Shown here: one piece after another, positions 17,088 through 24,157 of the stretch
How the letters are laid out: each line of letters begins with the position of its first letter
How positions within the stretch are numbered: position 1 is the stretch's first letter
Origin: Planctomycetota bacterium
GTDB taxonomy: Bacteria; Planctomycetota; J058
Direction: 5' to 3'
DNA: 64,000 bases
Assembly (NCBI GenBank): GCA_019636275.1
Contig: JAHBXY010000001.1
Coordinates: 124,001-188,000 of the forward strand
The notes under the pieces: generated by a model
Seen by the model: the letters and a program-made list of their open reading frames with translations, nothing else
The model's database searches: none
Told to the model about the DNA's origin: nothing
Program-made: the position numbers and the translations under genes

Positions 17088-18236
17088 TCACCCGACCGGC
17101 GCGCCGCGCGCCCGCGCGATCACCTGCCGGTAGAGGGCCTCCTTCTGGTCGACCATGTGGTCGCACGTGAACTCGGTGTGGACGAGGCGCTGCCCGGCCT
17201 CGGCCAGCCGCCGCGCGAGGTCGCGGTCCTCGAGGAGGCGTAGGACCGCTTGACCGATCGCGGCCGAGTCGCCCGCCGGCAGGAGCAGGCCCGTCTGGCC
17301 GTCGCGGACGACGTTGCGCACGCCGCCGACGTCGGTGGCGACCACCGGCAGGCCGACCGAGAGCGCCTCGATGATGCTCGTGCCGAGCGTCTCGCCGTCG
17401 ACCGGCACGAGCGCGAACAGGTCGGCCGCCCGCAGGAGGCGCACGACGTCGTCGCGGTGGCCGGGGAGGATCACCTTGCCCTTCAGGCCCAGGCGCTCGG
17501 CCTGCTCGAGGAGCGGCGCGTCGGTCACGCCGACGCCGGGGAACAGGTAGCGCGTCTCGGGGAACTTCTCGGCGATCGCCGGCGCGGCGTCGAGGAGGAA
17601 GCGGTGGCCCTTCTCGGGCGCCAGGCGCGCCACGGTGAGGATCAGCGGCGCGTCCTGCGGGATCCCCAGCTCGGCGCGGACCTCCTCGCGGCCGGGGCCC
17701 GGGGTGAAGCGGCTCATGTCGATCCCGTCGTGGATCGCCACCAGCTTGTCGGCCGCGAGCACGCCGCTCTCGACGAAGCGCCCGGCCTGCTCGGCGGCGA
17801 CGACGACCGTCTGGTCGATCAGGCTCCGGTAGAGCCAGCGGTTCAGCGCGTGGCTGCGGATGCGGTAGCTGTTGTGGCGCGTGCGCACGACCGGGATCCG
17901 CGGGCTGCAGGCGCGGGCGGCGAAGCACGACAGCCAGGTGTCCTCGGAGCCGTGCGTGTGGACGACGTCGAAGGCCCGCGCCCGGAACAGCGCCCGCAGC
18001 GCCCGGTAGTCGCGCCACCAGACGTGCGGGATGAACTTCGTCGACAGCGCCAGGTCGTCGAACACCTCGAGGCCGGCGGCGCGGGCCCGCTCGGCGAGCA
18101 TGGAGCCGCGCGGCGCGCCGACGACGACCTCGTGGCCGCGCTCGGCCAGGAGCTTCGAGGTGATGAACACCCGGAAGACCTGGCCGTTCCAGTGCTTGTG
18201 GACGTTGATGTTGAAGACCTTCAGCCGGTCGCTCAC
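17088..18236 (-). CDS. GT4 family glycosyltransferase
   Basis: 382 residues from a GTG at 18236 that overlaps the upstream stop by 4 bp (GTGA). The N-terminal half starts LKVFNINVHKHWNGQVFRVF and includes FDVVHTHGSEDTW and a RTRHNSYR segment. The C-terminal half has LTVARLAPEKGHRFLLDA and the donor-site VPVDGETLGTSIIEALSVGLPVVATDVGG. These are canonical GT4 features. By resemblance it belongs with enzymes of LPS core or capsule assembly. It is the second gene of a two-gene operon with the GT4 at 18233-19309. The frame stays open far upstream but has no homology character there, so the overlapping GTG is the natural start. Confidence 0.88.
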   Translation of the reverse strand: MSDRLKVFNINVHKHWNGQVFRVFITSKLLAERGHEVVVGAPRGSMLAERARAAGLEVFDDLALSTKFIPHVWWRDYRALRALFRARAFDVVHTHGSEDTWLSCFAARACSPRIPVVRTRHNSYRIRSHALNRWLYRSLIDQTVVVAAEQAGRFVESGVLAADKLVAIHDGIDMSRFTPGPGREEVRAELGIPQDAPLILTVARLAPEKGHRFLLDAAPAIAEKFPETRYLFPGVGVTDAPLLEQAERLGLKGKVILPGHRDDVVRLLRAADLFALVPVDGETLGTSIIEALSVGLPVVATDVGGVRNVVRDGQTGLLLPAGDSAAIGQAVLRLLEDRDLARRLAEAGQRLVHTEFTCDHMVDQKEALYRQVIARARGAPVG

Positions 18237-19309
18237 GCGAGCGCCCTCCGGTACTCCTCGAGCGTCTCGCGGGCGGTGCGCGCCCAGGTGAACCCGGCGG
18301 CGCGGGCGAGGCCCCGCGCCCGCAGGTCGGCGGCGAGCGCCGGGTCCTCGACGATCCGCCGCACCGCCGCCCCGATCGCGCCGGAGTCGTCGGGCGCCGC
18401 CTCGAGCGCGCAGCCGCCCGCGACCTCCGGCAGCGCGCCGCGGTCGCTCACGACGACCGGCACCCCGCAGGCCATGCCTTCGATCGCCGGGATCCCGAAG
18501 CCCTCGTGGTGCGTGACGAAGGTCACGACGCTGGCCCCGCTGTAGACCGCCGGCAGGTCGGCGAAGGCCACGTAGCCCGGCCGCACCACCTCGACGCCGG
18601 CGATGCCCTTCACCTCGGCCACGATCTCCGCCGCCCCGAACGAGTCGGCGCCCACCCACACCCACGGCAGGCCGACGTTCGCCGCCTGGAGGCCGCGGGC
18701 CATGCCGGGGAGGTTCTTCCGCACGGAGACCTCGCCCACGTAGAGGGCGTAGCGCCCGGGGAGCTTCAGCCGGGTCCGGACCTCGGCCACGCGCTCCGGC
18801 GCGACCGGCACGAACTCGGGGCTGACGCCCTGGGGGACGACGGCCGCATGCGGCTCGACCTCGGGGAAGCGCTCGAGGAAGTCGCGGCGGGCGGCGTCCG
18901 ACGGGAAGATCACGCGCCGGGCCCGCCGCGCGATGTCGTGGTAACGCGACTTCTTGTGCGAGCGGAACTGGTCGTTGGCGAACTCGTCGCTGAGCAGGCT
19001 GAAGACGTCGTGGACCGTGGCCACGAGCGGCCAGCGCTCCCACTCCGGCAGGCGCGCGTCGGGGCCGTGGAACACGTCGGGCCGCCCGAGGGGGCCGATC
19101 ACGCCCTGGAACCAGCGCTGGCTGACCCTCGGGTCGTCGAGCCCGGGGCGCTGCGCGCGGTGCTTCCAGCGCGAGAGGCGCGCGCAGGCCAGCAGGCGGT
19201 CGTCGGGCCCGAGGAGGGCCGGGAGCTCGCGCACGAGATGGGCCGTGTACCAGCCGATCCCCGTCCGCTTCGGGCGCACGGCCGCCGTGATGTCGAGCGC
19301 GATCCGCAT
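18233..19309 (-). CDS. GT4 family glycosyltransferase (mannosyltransferase-like)
   Basis: 358 residues, ATG start. The N-terminus MRIALDITAAVRPKRTGIGWYTAHLV is characteristic of WbpY/MtfB-type GT4 enzymes. ATVHDVFSLLSDEF, a FPSDAARRDFLERFP segment, LYVGEVSVRKNLPG and the donor motif THHEGFGIPAIEGMACGVPVVVSD follow in the usual order. It should transfer a sugar, mannose in several relatives, from a nucleotide donor in the cytoplasm. A TAnnnT box lies 9 nt upstream of the ATG, so it probably heads the operon with the following GT4. The 411 bp upstream hold the structured repeat and no gene. Confidence 0.9.
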   Translation of the reverse strand: MRIALDITAAVRPKRTGIGWYTAHLVRELPALLGPDDRLLACARLSRWKHRAQRPGLDDPRVSQRWFQGVIGPLGRPDVFHGPDARLPEWERWPLVATVHDVFSLLSDEFANDQFRSHKKSRYHDIARRARRVIFPSDAARRDFLERFPEVEPHAAVVPQGVSPEFVPVAPERVAEVRTRLKLPGRYALYVGEVSVRKNLPGMARGLQAANVGLPWVWVGADSFGAAEIVAEVKGIAGVEVVRPGYVAFADLPAVYSGASVVTFVTHHEGFGIPAIEGMACGVPVVVSDRGALPEVAGGCALEAAPDDSGAIGAAVRRIVEDPALAADLRARGLARAAGFTWARTARETLEEYRRALA

Positions 19310-19318
19310 GGCCGCGCG

Positions 19319-19324
19319 AGTATA
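19319..19324 (-). promoter_or_regulatory. Putative -10 box TATACT of the GT4 operon
   Basis: TATACT on the minus strand ends 9 nt before the ATG at 19309, with no Shine-Dalgarno. It is the same hexamer as at 21986 and 25302. Confidence 0.55.
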
Positions 19325-19449
19325 CGCGAGCCCTCGGCCCGGTCAGGAGCAGGATCCACGACCCGCGTGCGCCCGCTCGCTTCGCACGACAGTTGCCCCA
19401 GCCGTCGGTCACGCGAGCTCGACCTCTGCGAACTCGCGGTCTCGCCTGC

Positions 19450-19718
19450 ATGATCACGAATGGGACGCAGCAGCACGCGAGGCGAGGCCGCGGAGGCCGA
19501 GACGAGCCGGCGCGCGCGCGGGTCGTATCGATCGCCGGATCCCCGGTGGGCCGCCGGAGCAAGCGGGAGACCCGCGGCTGCGGACGGCCGCGAGCGATCG
19601 TGGTTCGCGGAGGCTGCGGCACCGCAGCCGCGGGACGGAGCTTGCGGAGGCGGGCCACACCGACGACCCGCGCGCGCGCCGGATCGGCCGGCATCCGCGG
19701 CCGCAGCCGTCGATCACA
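19450..19718 (-). repeat. Structured dispersed repeat, copy A
   Basis: Read on the minus strand it starts TGTGATCGACGG 2 nt after the TGA of the SGNH gene at 19721. It matches copy B (30875-31157) over nearly its full length with scattered substitutions and small indels. Two nested pairs of perfect arms are visible: 19510-19526 with the ACGACCCGCGCG run from 19664, and 19571-19583 (CCCGCGGCTGCGG) with 19622-19634. The far end, near 19450, has only a partial match to a terminal repeat (TGATCA). Small ORFs in it are Arg/Ser-rich and unlike proteins. The rest of the gap (19325-19449) holds nothing recognisable. Confidence 0.85.
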
Positions 19719-19720
19719 CC

Positions 19721-20890
19721 TCAGTGGTTCTGGCCGAGGAGCTCGACCACGACCGACAGGAGGCGCTGGGCGATCAGGAGGTTGCCCCGGTCGCCGACGT
19801 GGCAGCTGTCGATGAACACCTCCTCGTCCGCGCCGCAGGCGTCGAAGGCGTCCGACACGTCGCACAGGGGCATGGCCGCCGAGGCGTGGTCGGCGATCGC
19901 GCGCCGCAGCTCGGCGTAGCAGGCGCGGAAGTGCTCGCCCAGCTCGGGGGTCCCGCGGGCCTCCGGGAGCAGGCCGCGCTCGCGCGGGGTCAGGGGCTTC
20001 TCGCTGCAGGCGAGCGTCGGCTGGAGGGCGAACACGTAGCGCGCGCCGGCGTCCTCGACGACCTCGTTGACCCGGCGCGCGTTCTGCAGCAGGCGCTCGG
20101 CGACGACCGACGGCGGCACGGGCGGACGGACGCCCGCCTCGCGCACGTCGGGGAGGACCGCCGGATAGGGGTCCAGCCCGGCACCCGCGCGCGCGCGGTC
20201 GAGCTGGTCGAGGAAGTGCCGGTCGGGATACGAGTGGAACCAGCGCACGTCCTCGCCCATGAAGCCCCAGAAGACGTCGTTGTTGCCCGAGAGGGCCACG
20301 ACGAGGTCCGGCTCGAAGCGCAGCACGTGCTGCGTGATCCACAGCAGCTCGTGGGTGCTCGCCCAGCCGGGGTAGGCGGCGGTGATCACCTCGAACGTCC
20401 GGCGCTCGCGCCCCGGCCAGGCCGCGAGGAGCGCCTCCAGGTAGCCGGCGATCGTGCGGTCGTCCGACGGCGCGCCGCTGCCGTAGGCCGTCGAGCCGCC
20501 GACGAGGAAGATGCGGTAGACGCCGGGGGCCTTCTCGCCGAGCGCGCGGGCGTCGCGGAACTGATGCGGGCCGATCGTGGCGTTGGCCGACCGGCCGGGG
20601 GCCGCCGCGTGGCCAACGAACGGCGTCGGCGTGGCCGGCGGGACCCAGGAGATCGCGTCGAGCGCGGCGAGCGCCGCGGCCGGGTCGAGGTAGCAGGCGG
20701 CCACGCCGGCGCGCTCGCCCGGCGCCAGGAGCTGCCCGAGGACCTCGTTCTTGCCGAAGCGCTCGTTCATGCGGCGGATGCGCTGGAGGGCCAGCCGCTC
20801 GCCCAGGACGATCCCGCCGAGCAGGAGCGCCGCCGAGGTCCCCGTGACCGCGGCCGCGAACGCCGCCTTCTGCAAGCGCGCGCGGCTCAT
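19721..20890 (-). CDS. Membrane-anchored SGNH/GDSL-type hydrolase-like protein (copy 3)
   Basis: 389 residues from the ATG at 20890, which overlaps the upstream stop (ATGA). Residues about 8-30 are a membrane helix. Block I is IFLVGGSTAYGSGAP, the GGST variant of the SGNH serine motif; block II is in ITAAYPGWAST; block III is VVALSGNNDVFWG with the Asn; block V is DSCHVGDRGNLLIAQRLL with a clear Asp-x-x-His pair. This is the most canonical catalytic set of the four SGNH proteins here. It is predicted to face the periplasm. Translational coupling to the upstream transferase supports a role in the same glycan pathway. The structured repeat begins 2 nt after its stop. Confidence 0.85.
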   Translation of the reverse strand: MSRARLQKAAFAAAVTGTSAALLLGGIVLGERLALQRIRRMNERFGKNEVLGQLLAPGERAGVAACYLDPAAALAALDAISWVPPATPTPFVGHAAAPGRSANATIGPHQFRDARALGEKAPGVYRIFLVGGSTAYGSGAPSDDRTIAGYLEALLAAWPGRERRTFEVITAAYPGWASTHELLWITQHVLRFEPDLVVALSGNNDVFWGFMGEDVRWFHSYPDRHFLDQLDRARAGAGLDPYPAVLPDVREAGVRPPVPPSVVAERLLQNARRVNEVVEDAGARYVFALQPTLACSEKPLTPRERGLLPEARGTPELGEHFRACYAELRRAIADHASAAMPLCDVSDAFDACGADEEVFIDSCHVGDRGNLLIAQRLLSVVVELLGQNH

Positions 20891-21975
20891 GGGCGGGCTC
20901 CGGCGCCGACGACCACGCCGAGCTCGCGCTCGACCGTGGCGAGGACGTAGGCGGCGCGGTGCCGCGTCGTGTGATGGTCCCGCAGCCGCTGCTGGCCCGC
21001 GGCCGCGATCCGCGCCGCGGCCTCGAGGTCGGCGCAGCAGCGGCGCGCCTTGTCGACGAAGTCGTCGACGCCGTCGAAGAACACGGCCGAGCGCCCGTCC
21101 TCGAAGTCGTCGGGGATCTCGATCGTGGGCCGCTCGGAGAGGAGCATGGCCCCGCAGGCGGGCACCTCCCAGTAGCGGAGGGTGTCGAACCCCGCCCCCC
21201 GGGCGCTCACGGCCACGCGGGACGAGGCCAGCCGCCGCAGGTAGTCGTCGCCGGTGGCGCGGAAGGTGTGGGCGAGGTTCTCGATGTAGCCGTCCTCGTG
21301 GCGGAGCCCGAGGCGCTTGCGCAGGCTGCGCCGCAGCTTGGCGACGACCCCCGGCCGCCGGCGCGTGACCAGGCCGTCCCCGGCGTTGGGCAGCCCGGCC
21401 GCGGCCGCCGCGGCGGCGAGCTGGCCGCGGATCGGGGCCGTGTTGCGGAAGGCCAGGAACAGCGCGTGCGGGCGCGGGGCCTCGGGCAGCGCCGGGAAGG
21501 CGTCGAGGTTCACGGAGAAGGTCAGGGGGTGCGTGCGCGGCGGCGGCGGCGCGCCCCTCGGCAGCTCGCGCTTGAACGCGAGGTCGAACGGCCGCGCGGC
21601 CGAGACGCGCGCGAAGTCGTCGGGCGCGTCGGCGCCCAGGCCCGCGTGGTCGCCGCCGTCGACGAACACCTGCGGCGGCAGGTCGGGGACCGCCTCGCGC
21701 AGGGCCGCGAGCGCCCGCAGCGGCTCGGGCTTGCAGGCGCCCACGACGACCAGCGACAGGCGTCCGTCGCGCGCCAGCGCGACGACCTCGTCCCACGTCG
21801 CCCCGCGCGCCGGCCCGGGCACGAACCCGCAGCCGAGCGGGTAGGGGGCGGGGCGGTGGAACTCCGGGCGCGGGGGGTGCTCGACCACCTGCTCCTTGCC
21901 CAGGACCTGCGCCAGACCGGCGTAGGTGAGGTCCTGCAGGTAGTCGGGGCTGGCGCTGCAGAGGAGGAGGATCAC
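20887..21975 (-). CDS. CgeB-like glycosyltransferase-family protein
   Basis: 362 residues from a GTG at 21975; a longer reading to 22368 would run antisense through the divergent gene and is rejected. The N-terminus VILLLCSASPDYLQDLTYAGL is a Rossmann start. The centre has an LFLAFRNTAPIRG segment. The C-terminus has SRVAVSARGAGFDTLRYWEVPACGAMLLSERP and FDDVDDFVDKAR-like text, the pattern of CgeB-like/Glycos_transf_1_2 proteins where a protein-wide capture of tip, name and degree of decay replaces the E-x7-E motif. It is probably a sugar transferase. It shares a palindromic box with the divergent SGNH gene. Confidence 0.65.
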   Translation of the reverse strand: MILLLCSASPDYLQDLTYAGLAQVLGKEQVVEHPPRPEFHRPAPYPLGCGFVPGPARGATWDEVVALARDGRLSLVVVGACKPEPLRALAALREAVPDLPPQVFVDGGDHAGLGADAPDDFARVSAARPFDLAFKRELPRGAPPPPRTHPLTFSVNLDAFPALPEAPRPHALFLAFRNTAPIRGQLAAAAAAAGLPNAGDGLVTRRRPGVVAKLRRSLRKRLGLRHEDGYIENLAHTFRATGDDYLRRLASSRVAVSARGAGFDTLRYWEVPACGAMLLSERPTIEIPDDFEDGRSAVFFDGVDDFVDKARRCCADLEAAARIAAAGQQRLRDHHTTRHRAAYVLATVERELGVVVGAGARP

Positions 21976-21982
21976 CGCCCGC

Positions 21983-21992
21983 GAGTATACTC
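21983..21992. promoter_or_regulatory. Palindromic GAGTATACTC serving two divergent genes
   Basis: A perfect 10-bp palindrome contains TATACT on both strands (21986-21991 plus, 21984-21989 minus). It lies 9 nt before the ATG at 22001 and 8 nt before the GTG at 21975 on the other strand. It is probably a shared -10 element with leaderless starts in both directions. Confidence 0.6.
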
Positions 21993-22000
21993 CGACCCCC

Positions 22001-23071
22001 ATGAGCTCCCCCCGGCAGAACCGCTTCCGTCGCCATCGGGGCAAGGTCCTCGCCGCGCTCCTGACGGTCGGCCTCGTCGGCGTGGACCTCGCGCTCGGAA
22101 CCCTTCGCGAGGCGCTGTTCACCCGGCGCGTGCGCCAGGCCAACGACCACGTGTTCCGCACGAAGGACCGCGAGCTCCACCACGCCTTCGTCCCGGGCGC
22201 CTCGGTGCCCGACGCGCGCTGGGGGAGCCTGACCTTCCCCTTCCACGTCAACTCGCTCGGGTTCCGCGACACGGCCCCGCGCGAGGTCGCGCCCGTGACC
22301 TCCGGGCGGCGCGTCGTGTTCCTGGGCGACTCGTTCACCGAGGGGCTCGGCGTGCGCGCCGAGGACACGTTCGTCGGGCGGATCGCCGAGGCCGCCGGCG
22401 CGCACGGCGTCGAGGTGCTGAACGCCGGCTGCTCGTCCTACGCGCCGAGCATCTACCTGGCGTCGGCGCGGCGCATGCTCACGCGGGGCCTCCGGTTCGA
22501 GCGGCTGGTCGTGTGCATCGACATCTCGGACATCGACGACGAGGCCCACTACTACGCCACGAACCCCGAGGGCCGCGTCGTGCGCCCGAAGCGCGAGGGG
22601 CTGGCGCGGCTGGGCAACTGGCTGCGCAAGCACTCGCTCGTCTACCAGGTGGCCGCCTTCGGCTGGTCGGGCAGCCCGCCGCAGGTCGGCCAGGCGCGGG
22701 GGCGCTGGACGATCGACGAGGCCCTCCTCGAGGCCTGGGGCCGGGCCGGGCTTGCCCAGGCCACCGCGCGCATGACCGACCTGGCGGCCTTGCTGCGCGA
22801 GCACGGCGTCGCCCTGACGGTCGTCGTCTACCCCTGGCCCGACCAGATCGTCGCCCGCGACCTCGACTCGCTCCAGGTGCGCCACTGGCGGGCCTGGGCC
22901 GAGGAGCACGGCGCGCGCTTCGTCGACCTGTTCGGCGAGTTCATCACCGACGAGCCGGCCGAGGCCGTCCTGGCCGAGTGCTTCATCCCCGGCGACGTCC
23001 ACTGGAACGAGGCCGGCCACGCGCGGATCGCGCGCGGGTTCCTGGCCGCGCATCCGCTCGATACGCCGTGA
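22001..23071 (+). CDS. Membrane-anchored SGNH/GDSL-type hydrolase-like protein (copy 4)
   Basis: 356 residues, ATG start directly after the palindromic box. Residues about 14-32 form a membrane anchor after a basic N-terminus. The catalytic-type blocks are VVFLGDSFTEGLGV (Ser), LNAGCSSYAPSIYL (Gly), a DISDIDDE region in place of the GND block, and GDVHWNEAGHARIARGFL with Asp-x-His near the C-terminus. It is closest in layout to copy 2. The predicted location is periplasmic. It is followed 19 nt later by a long inverted repeat, which may terminate the transcript. Confidence 0.82.
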   Translation: MSSPRQNRFRRHRGKVLAALLTVGLVGVDLALGTLREALFTRRVRQANDHVFRTKDRELHHAFVPGASVPDARWGSLTFPFHVNSLGFRDTAPREVAPVTSGRRVVFLGDSFTEGLGVRAEDTFVGRIAEAAGAHGVEVLNAGCSSYAPSIYLASARRMLTRGLRFERLVVCIDISDIDDEAHYYATNPEGRVVRPKREGLARLGNWLRKHSLVYQVAAFGWSGSPPQVGQARGRWTIDEALLEAWGRAGLAQATARMTDLAALLREHGVALTVVVYPWPDQIVARDLDSLQVRHWRAWAEEHGARFVDLFGEFITDEPAEAVLAECFIPGDVHWNEAGHARIARGFLAAHPLDTP

Positions 23072-23090
23072 CATTCGTTCAGGAGCATGG

Positions 23091-23168
23091 TTCACAACAG
23101 AGGAGCAGAGGAAGCAGAGGGCGCCCTCCCATGACTCCTCCTCTGTTTCCTCTGTTCCTCTGTTGTGA
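23091..23168 (+). repeat. CAGAGG-type long inverted repeat downstream of the fourth SGNH gene
   Basis: TTCACAACAGAGGAGCAGAGG... at 23091-23120 pairs almost perfectly with 23140-23168 (CCTCTGTTTCC...TGTTGTGA), leaving a 19-nt loop. It begins 19 nt after the stop at 23071 and could act as a terminator or stabiliser. The gap 23072-23470 otherwise holds the duplicated segment listed separately and no gene. Confidence 0.75.
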
Positions 23169-23234
23169 CCTTCGTACCGGCCCGACGCGCTTCGCCGGGT
23201 CGCCCGGCAGGCCCTCGCCGGACTCGCCCCCGTG
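23140..23234 (-). repeat. Duplicate of the 3' end of the GT2 gene, copy 1
   Basis: About 95 bp here match 23420-23518 at most positions. The shared block runs from the CCTCTG repeats through GTTGTGA to GCCGGGTCG and CGGCAGGCCCTC. In copy 2 this is the coding tail and stop of the GT2 gene. Here the stop triplet TAG is AAG, and no rest of the gene follows. Confidence 0.7.
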
Positions 23235-23419
23235 CGAGCACATCGACGACGCAGCCCGACAGCGCGGTTCCGTCAGGTTGCCCCTGCCCTTCCCACGTCC
23301 TGCTCGCGTAGGAGGGTGACGGCAAACGTCAGGAGCACGCGACCAAGACCGACAGCACGCCGCGAGCCGCGCAGCTCCCCCTGGAGCAGAGAGGATCCGG
23401 TGGGCGGTCCCACGACACG

Positions 23420-23518
23420 CCCTCTGCTCCCTCTGCTCCTCTGTTGTGAATCTCCTGCGGGGCCGACGCGCTACGCCGGGTCGTCCGGCAGGCCCTCCGC
23501 GCACGCCCGCATCTCGTG
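23420..23518 (-). repeat. Duplicated segment, copy 2, covering the end of the GT2 gene
   Basis: This is the partner of 23140-23234. It contains the last 16 codons of the GT2 gene, its TAG at 23471-23473 and, 21 nt downstream, a CAGAGG-type repeat (23421-23449 read in reverse). Both the gene tail and the repeat are thus copied together. Confidence 0.7.
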
Positions 23519-24157
23519 CGGCAGGTCCTCCCACAGGTAGGCGCGGTTCGCCGAGTGGCCCGGCCACACCTGCTCGTAGCGCGCGACCTTGGCCTCGCGG
23601 GTGGCGCGGTCGTTGAGCATGAAGTCGAGGTGCAGGATGTGCCCGCGCCGGAGCTTCTTGCCCGGGCCGCGGCCGTCGCGCGGGAAGCGCTCGTGGAGCG
23701 GCACGCGCTGCTCCTCGTAGCGCCAGAACGGCGCGTTCCTGAACAGGCGCAGCTGGTGGTCGGGGTAGAGGGCGTCGGCGTGCACGTAGCGCGGCGGGTC
23801 GAGCGAGACCAACCAGTAGCGCGGCAGCTTGTACCAGCGCTTGCGGCAGGCGTGGAGCAGGTTGGGGAGCGCCTGGCGGAGCTCGGCCGAGAGGAGCTCG
23901 TCCGAGTCGAGGACGAGCACCCAGTCGCTCGTCGCCAGCGAGATGGCGTGGTTCTTCTGCCGCGGGAACGTGTCGAAGTCGCGGCGCGCGTAGCGGACCT
24001 TCGGGTGCGCCTGGAGGACGTCGGCCGTGGCGTCCTTCGAGCCGCCGTCGACGGCCACGATCTCGTCGGCCACCGGGGCCACGTTGGCGAGGAAGCGCGG
24101 CAGGAGCGCGGCCCGATCCTGCGTGACGACGACCACGGACAGCGTCGGCCGGCTCAC
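23471..24157 (-). CDS. GT2 glycosyltransferase, WaaE-like
   Basis: 228 residues from a GTG at 24157 overlapping the upstream stop by 4 bp. LSVVVVTQDRAALLPRFLANV, IVAVDGGSKDATADV, RQKNHAISLATSDWVLVLDSDELL (metal-binding Asp-Ser-Asp) and the late DHQLRLFRN are the order of motifs in WaaE/KdtX-type GT2 enzymes, which add glucose or similar residues to LPS core. The length is near the usual 250. It is the second gene of an operon with the GT4 at 24154-25293. Part of its 3' end is duplicated about 280 bp downstream. Confidence 0.88.
   Translation of the reverse strand: MSRPTLSVVVVTQDRAALLPRFLANVAPVADEIVAVDGGSKDATADVLQAHPKVRYARRDFDTFPRQKNHAISLATSDWVLVLDSDELLSAELRQALPNLLHACRKRWYKLPRYWLVSLDPPRYVHADALYPDHQLRLFRNAPFWRYEEQRVPLHERFPRDGRGPGKKLRRGHILHLDFMLNDRATREAKVARYEQVWPGHSANRAYLWEDLPHEMRACAEGLPDDPA

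Noticed and set aside
19454..19717. Small ORF of 87 codons in repeat copy A, with a similar 102-codon ORF in copy B
   Set aside because: The two ORFs resemble each other only because the DNA is repeated. They are Arg/Ser-rich, their C-termini do not agree, and the stems are conserved more clearly than any protein feature.
22940..23470. CRISPR array at the repeated CAGAGG motifs
   Set aside because: The repeats are short, irregular, inverted, and without regular spacers; no cas gene is present.
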